64,000 nucleotides of DNA from Trichuris trichiura (taxonomy: Eukaryota; Nematoda; Enoplea; Trichinellida; Trichuridae), in contig JBAJFE010000014.1 of assembly GCA_037903355.1 (NCBI GenBank), forward strand, positions 3,410,001 through 3,474,000, read 5' to 3'. A program made the position numbers and the translations under genes. Shown here piece after piece: positions 58,351-64,000 of this stretch (its first letter is position 1; every line of letters begins with the position of its first letter). The notes beneath the pieces were generated by a model. The model was not told the DNA's origin. It did no database searches and was given only the letters and a program-made list of their open reading frames with translations.

Positions 58351-58909
58351 GTGAGACTATAGCCAGGCCAATTCACTGAAGCGCAAATGAGATGTTTAGC
58401 ATCAACAAGAAATCTTTGTTTTTAATTTTAACGACTGTGCACTAGAATTCCCAAGCATACGACCAGCAGACAATTTAGGAACCAATTCGTGGTAAATTAT
58501 GAGTATGTTAATTTAGAATCATACTTGTTCTATTACACAATAGTTAAAGAACATTTACACTAGCAAATTGTTCCCAGACGTCCTTGACCTTGCTGAATAG
58601 ATAAATGTTCACAATTCGTTACTAAAACGCATTTCATCGTTAACATTAAAGAAATGTCACCATTCGTATGCTCAACCTTGCGTCGCTGACAGTCATACTC
58701 AGCAGTCAATAAAATAGGAAACGCAAACAGTCCACGTCACTTCCTGCTTCATACTAATGCACATTTCCGGTTTAAACCGGTGCGAAAGTGTCAAGTTGAA
58801 GAATGCCTTGTACAATGAACGCATAAATGTTTTGATGGTGCGGTTCCGCATTCCGCTAATACTTTCAAAAGGAATGGAGTCGGAACAGTGCTGAGGGCTC
58901 TGTCGTCCA

Positions 58910-59284
58910 TTGATTTGTATTGGTAAACATGACCCAGCTCAAGCGCAGACGCGTTTTCACTTCCAGGAAGTAATAGAAGCAGTGCGTTTCAATTATCCGT
59001 CTGCAAAACTGAGAAAATTTTACAAACAAAGCAGTGTTAGAAAAAATTATTTCGGAAAAACCATTAGGGCAAATCTGGAACGCGTGCTGTTGCTAATGCA
59101 AGCAATGAGAAGGAGAAGAAGAAAAGACAATCTTTGCTCTCATCGATCAAACTGCGCGTGGAGAAAATGTCAAGCAGGCGGAAGTGAACATCGTCCAGGA
59201 AGTACCGTCGCTGCTTTTATCGTTAATTCTAGACGGCTGCTACTTTTTCTAAATGTTTCATCAAACACGTTAGCGATTTCGTAG
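58910..59284 (+). CDS. Unrecognised basic ORF
   Basis: An open frame of 124 codons whose first codon is TTG, not ATG, so it would need to be an internal exon. A good acceptor (TTTTCACTTCCAG) stands before GAAGTAATAG at about 58970. The product is Arg-rich (MQAMRRRRRKDN) with a few cysteines. It could belong with the signal-peptide exon at 58238, but the phases do not fit directly. Confidence 0.25.
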   Translation: MICIGKHDPAQAQTRFHFQEVIEAVRFNYPSAKLRKFYKQSSVRKNYFGKTIRANLERVLLLMQAMRRRRRKDNLCSHRSNCAWRKCQAGGSEHRPGSTVAAFIVNSRRLLLFLNVSSNTLAIS

Positions 59285-60698
59285 CAGGATCGATCCAATC
59301 CATTTTGCCAAATCGAAATTATCCCCACGCTGTTGGTGTAAACGAAACCTCACTCCAAGATTAAAACTTTCTCATGCTCGTTATCTTCCGTTTGGTTAGG
59401 CCGAGTCCCTAAGTACGAGCTATTTTTGGGGTAGTATTCTACTTATTGCGAAAATGCTGTGCTCCTTTCCGAAAACTGACAAACTGAGCAAATGTGCTTT
59501 TTTACTTCATATTTCTCGGGAATTAATAATGAAATCATTTGCTGCTTAGCTTGACTTTGTCCAGCGAATTTAAGAGATAACCTTTTCATCAACACATGGA
59601 AACTTTCAATACGTTTTGTTTCTTTCCGTTCTGCGTGACAGTGGTGATTTGAGCTCGCTTTGTTCCCCATCGTTGCCTTCAGTATTTACAAACTGATGCA
59701 GCAGTTAGGTAAATCTTCAAAAGAGCCTGAGTTAGGACTATTTTCCAGTCTCTATTCTAAATCTTTGAACGGGTGAGACTGGGAAACGGATTGCAATATT
59801 GCATTACAAATAACCTCATCAGAGGCTTTGTAGAAATCACGTTGTATTTAGCTGCACACAGCAAACAGAGATATCAACAATGAGATGAAATGTTTGCTTT
59901 GAAACACCATGTACACATTTGCTGCAACAGTAAATCATTATAAAGAAGCGATGCGTACGCTGCAATAAAAGAAAAGCTTCAGCTCATATGTTAACTCTGT
60001 GCATTTTATTCCTACACTAAGATGATGGCTATAGTGGCCAAATGTAATTATGCACCGAATTCTGCTGCGCATTTGGTCATTTTAATCGAAAGCGGATGCT
60101 ATTAAGCGAAAGAACAAATTCTACCATGCAGCTTATCTTGTTTTTTACTAGTTACTAAAATCCCTTTATTAACAATGGATCGTTCTAAAAATGAATTAAA
60201 TCTTGCCAGTTACCAATAGAAGACACTACAAAATGTTATTGCTTGCTCAGATAATCCATGAATAGGAATAAATGTGTGCAACAAAGCAATATCAGTTCTT
60301 CAGTTTTAGCTTATAGTTGTTCTGGTTACAATGCGCTACGGAATTTTTAAACCGTTAATTAATGCAAACCGAGAAACTTTGCATAGTCAGAAGAATGACA
60401 ACGCATGTACCTGAACATTTGGCACTGGAACCAGAATATTGGAAAAAGGAGTCTCTTCGGACGCAAATATGCTAAGACCAATTCGGGTGATTGAGTTTTT
60501 AACTGCCAATACGTAGATCCTACCTACTGAACATTTTCACTCTCATCACACGGCACAAAAAGAAAGCTTTGCTATACAGATAAGAGAAAGTAAATGAAGT
60601 GCTATGCAGCGACGTTCCCGTCAGCAAAACTGTTTCCCAGTGAGCCATTTAATAAGCTTCAGCTGTTTTTGCTCATGCTTTAGGAAGAAGAATAAAAG

Positions 60699-60908
60699 AT
60701 GAAAGAGTGCGAAGCCTGTTACGAAGACAAATTGATGATCAATAACCAATGTCTTTTAACACTACTAAAACATTCTGTTGCAATGTTCAATCCTGAATTG
60801 ATGAAAGTGCTTAGAAATGCCAAAACTGAAGTTTCAGACTCAATAACGTTTAAACATAATCCCAACGAGATAGATTACGCGAAGTTAAATTTGAAGGACA
60901 TTTGCTGA
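60699..60908 (+). CDS. Small unrecognised ORF (69 codons)
   Basis: Starts MKECEACYEDK after a possible acceptor (CTTTAG) and ends LNLKDIC. The cysteines at the start and polar, coding-like composition are suggestive, but there is no homologue I recognise and no splice partner. Confidence 0.25.
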   Translation: MKECEACYEDKLMINNQCLLTLLKHSVAMFNPELMKVLRNAKTEVSDSITFKHNPNEIDYAKLNLKDIC

Positions 60909-63900
60909 CAAAAAGAAATAATTCGCGTTTCGCAGGAAGGGTGAATTAAATTTAATTTAGAATTATTTAAACAGAACTATGTTATCAACGAACGGACATA
61001 AGGTGCACCCAGTTCGTACACATATCAGCAACGAAACAATCTGAAAAATTACTTCCTCACATGAAGTAAATGTGGCATATAAAATTGAAGGAAAAACGTT
61101 TCATCATATTATTAAAAGCACAGAGGATAGAGCAATAACCATTCACTGTTGCAAAAGATTTCTAAACTTTTCCGCAGGTGCCTTGCGCGCAGTCGTACCT
61201 GAGAACGCTCAAAAATACTCTGTATCCTAGTGCACTTTGCAGTAAGAGTACTCTTAGTACCGCATGACAGTCTGTTTAGCATCGGCAAACAGAAGTTTAC
61301 CCAACTTTTGGCTGTAATCAAGAACAAATCTCGTGAAACTTGTAGATAAGGGCGCCCATTGACGGAATGTATATCTTCACTGAAGGCGCTGATTTCGTGA
61401 ACAGATAAAATAGCTGAACATGCTTCGGTTCTTGTTCGGACAATCTTTTAGCGTTGAATAGTATGAATAAATCTTGCATTTAAAGGATTGCAAACGACAT
61501 GAATTGAGCTATTAAGCTATCCAAACAATCAATGAAATAAGCGTAGCAACTTTTCAAGAGCATTGTCTACACAACTGCGTCGTAACGTGTTTGGAAGCAG
61601 GATTAACTTTTGCTGGCCCAAGAAATCTCACATGGAATAAATTACTTAAACTGCAAACACTATTACTATTTTCCCGTTATTGAAGGATGTATAGTAACTG
61701 GACAAATTTCCCATAGGGAACTCTAAACAAGGCGGATTGTTTAGCCTAAAAGTTGACTTGGGAAAAGAGTTCACTGAAATGATTTTCTCTCTATTACTGT
61801 CAGACGGTTAACTAAAAAAGAGCACGCGCTTAAATTGAAAATTCAGCGCGCTCAGTGTCTCTTTTATGGATTGCTACTGCCATGATCACAAAAAGTTAAT
61901 AGCCGCTTCTCTCTTAGCCTAAGATTTATTCCAAAGAAGGGTTAATGGATAGCTTTCTGGATTCATTTATCATTACTAATAGCACTGGATACTGATTCAG
62001 GCAGAATTCAGAACAGCGTCTGACTCTGACGACGGAACAAGGGCGATTTCGAATGGGTTGTATCTCAAGAATTTTTGCATAATTCAACGTTTCCTCATAT
62101 CAACTTTGCTTGTCTTTATAGAACAAGCCAGTTGAAGAAAACAACGTAGCCTATAGGTAGTGGATTGTCGCAGGAGTACTTTAGGAATGATAAGGTGGCG
62201 GAAAAACATTTTCAGGAAAACTGATTTAACAAAGAGTAATGCATGGTTACTTACGTATTCACTGAATTCTTAACAATCCTATTGTTTGCTGATATTAGCT
62301 CCGGAGAATTAAAATTCTTGAAAGGGACATGTATTCCGTAAAAGAAACAGCTTAACATTTTTGCTAATAGCCTAATAAGTCTACTACTGACTTTTCTGAG
62401 ACCGACATGAACAAGCAAAACATTTAAGAAGACACCTGCTAATAGTATTAACACATTCCAATAGTGGGGCTACTGGACACGTACATGTTTTTTAACGGGT
62501 ACGTGGGCTTTTATTTCAAAATTTATCTGACGGAAAAACTCGCTTCGAAACGAGCTTTATCTTTTTGAACCTTCGCAAAAAATTAAAATTCGCTTTCCCG
62601 TTTCCAGATAGATTTTTTCTTAAAATATACATTGGAAGCATTTCCAAAACGTACTCAGAAGTTTAATTCTTCATTATTACATTTTCCATTGATGGATCGC
62701 TTCATTCTATGCTGCCGTTGCAGCTTAATCGCACTGTTGTGAAATGAAAATTGAGACTAAGCAAAACAATTAGCAGTGAACGTTTCCTATCCAGTTTGTA
62801 AAGTTAAATCCCGTTCAGTTCGTGTCAGCACTTGGAAAAATGGAAAGGAACTGCACGTAAGGTGCAGTCTGGAAAACTTTTAACTTTTAATTTTCTTGGA
62901 CATGAGTTACCAACCGGAAAGGGAAGGGAGATTATGGGAGGAGGTCAATTCACTTTTGCCTATTTACATTTATATAAGTTGCAAACTTTTGCTTTAAAGT
63001 TCACGTAACAAATATCATTTTAAGTTTGGTAGAGCGGTTTCATGATATTCTCAAGAGACAAAAGCAAAATGCCGACTTTATTTCAATTAAGTCTTTAGTG
63101 TTATGAGCTCCTGAAAATGGTACAAACAAGCGCAAAATGCTAGATACCTTTTGGAGTAAAGAGCTTTTCAGAATATATATTGCTGTTTAATTGGACACTT
63201 GCCGCAGGAGCGTTCATTATTAAAATATTTAATGTTAATGTGAGAAGGGGTTAAATGCACTACAGCATTATAATAACGCTAAAAAACTTTTTTGTATCAG
63301 AACTATAGTGAAATATGAGCTATCGGAAATAAGCTTCACGAGGGGACTCAAACTGCTTAGAACGGAAGGAAAGAAGTTCCTGAGGGAACTACAACAGATA
63401 ACGGACGAGTCAACATGCCTACCTAAAGTCGATGTTGCGGCATGGGCCTCTTCTTTTTGCAGTGATCAGTACGGTAGCTTACTATAAATATCGCTGGGGC
63501 AAAATGAGTTTAGCAGTACACTTCATTTCCTTTTTACGCAACCATATGCTTACTTAAGAATGTCACGACAGAGGTAAAACAATTTACCTTTAACAGATGT
63601 CGTTCCGCACTGCGTTCTCATTGGATTGCGTAAGTGAATTGAATTAGTTGAATTGTAAAGGTCATTACCACCTCATATCACGTTCAAAACTCGCATATCG
63701 CATTACAAATTATGCACGTAAATGAACTTGCAATTAAATTAGAACAAAAGGATGTTTCATTGCAAAAAACGTAACTTGTTTAACCACTGATGAGGAAAAA
63801 AGGTAGCAGCATCAATTAAAATACGTTCGCACCCTCATCAGAGACTGAAAGCCATTTATTTAAATTAACTGCCAGGTGACTGCTGGTAGGAGATGAAATA

Positions 63901-64000
63901 TTACTGCCGCTGCATCTATTGAGTCATCATTGAATATGAGCGCATTTCTTCTAGTATTTACTATAGCATGGTCTACTCGATTCCTCTTCCTTGGAACAAC
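60909..64000. other. AT-rich stretch to the right edge, nothing seen
   Basis: No exon, RNA gene or structured repeat recognised; ORFs 61112-61327 and 62251-62454 (minus) have no motif. Confidence 0.4.

Noticed and set aside
58767..58780. Perfect 14-base palindrome CCGGTTTAAACCGG
   Set aside because: Palindromes of this size occur by chance in a window of this length; no associated feature.
1..64000. CRISPR arrays, bacterial operons, tRNA or rRNA genes
   Set aside because: No regularly spaced direct repeats, no ribosome-binding-site organisation, and no convincing tRNA T-loop/acceptor pairing were seen; split genes show the DNA is eukaryotic.

Overview
This is animal nuclear DNA, about 40 percent G+C and gene-poor. 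Genes are split by many very short introns (about 36-61 bases) mixed with a few of 0.4-3.3 kb. The conserved proteins are typically metazoan, and the transposon mix is BEL/Pao, Ty3/gypsy-type, Penelope-type, hAT and pogo/Tigger. I read this as a nematode, most likely of the Trichuris/Trichinella side of the phylum. That placement is inference; a flatworm or other small invertebrate genome is not excluded.

Layout. (1) 1-1566, minus: N-terminal part of an ASPM (abnormal spindle) gene running off the left edge. (2) 2.9-5.75 kb: transposon graveyard with a broken ZBED5-like hAT transposase and a pogo/Tigger-like element carrying a nested Penelope-type foldback insertion. (3) 7264-7803, plus: divergent TSPO-family membrane protein. 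(4) 8-12.2 kb: overlapping unrecognised ORFs and a 340-codon minus-strand ORF with a Cys/His-rich tail. (5) 14235-19589, minus: a complete 14-exon LMF2 (lipase maturation factor 2) gene. (6) 19.6-25.4 kb: no clear gene; a Penelope-type GIY-YIG fragment and a second foldback repeat. (7) 25379-27071, minus: ribosomal protein eS28 in three small exons, with an inverted-repeat element in its second intron. (8) 27991-29739, plus: an unrecognised six-exon gene. (9) 31024-31359, plus: ETFRF1/LYRM5 in two exons, followed by a long near-perfect hairpin. (10) 32422-38088: a decayed BEL/Pao retrotransposon with both LTRs and a nested gypsy-type gag fragment. (11) 39784-40737, minus: Cdc37-family protein. 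(12) 41.2-44.5 kb: hAT-like and pogo-like remnants and a GC-rich LTR-like patch. (13) 45895-53596, minus: a seven-exon ETS factor of the ELF/Eip74EF type. (14) 53.6-64 kb: almost nothing coding except a signal-peptide-like first exon at 58238.

The host genes are functionally unrelated housekeeping or developmental genes (spindle, ER lipase maturation, ribosome, mitochondrial electron transfer, Hsp90 co-chaperone, transcription) and form no evident operon. Most exons were found by reading splice sites and codon phase by hand. The exon sums for LMF2 (1812), eS28 (198), the ETS gene (1191), ETFRF1 (255) and the unknown six-exon gene (666) are all multiples of three with matching phases, which is the main internal support.
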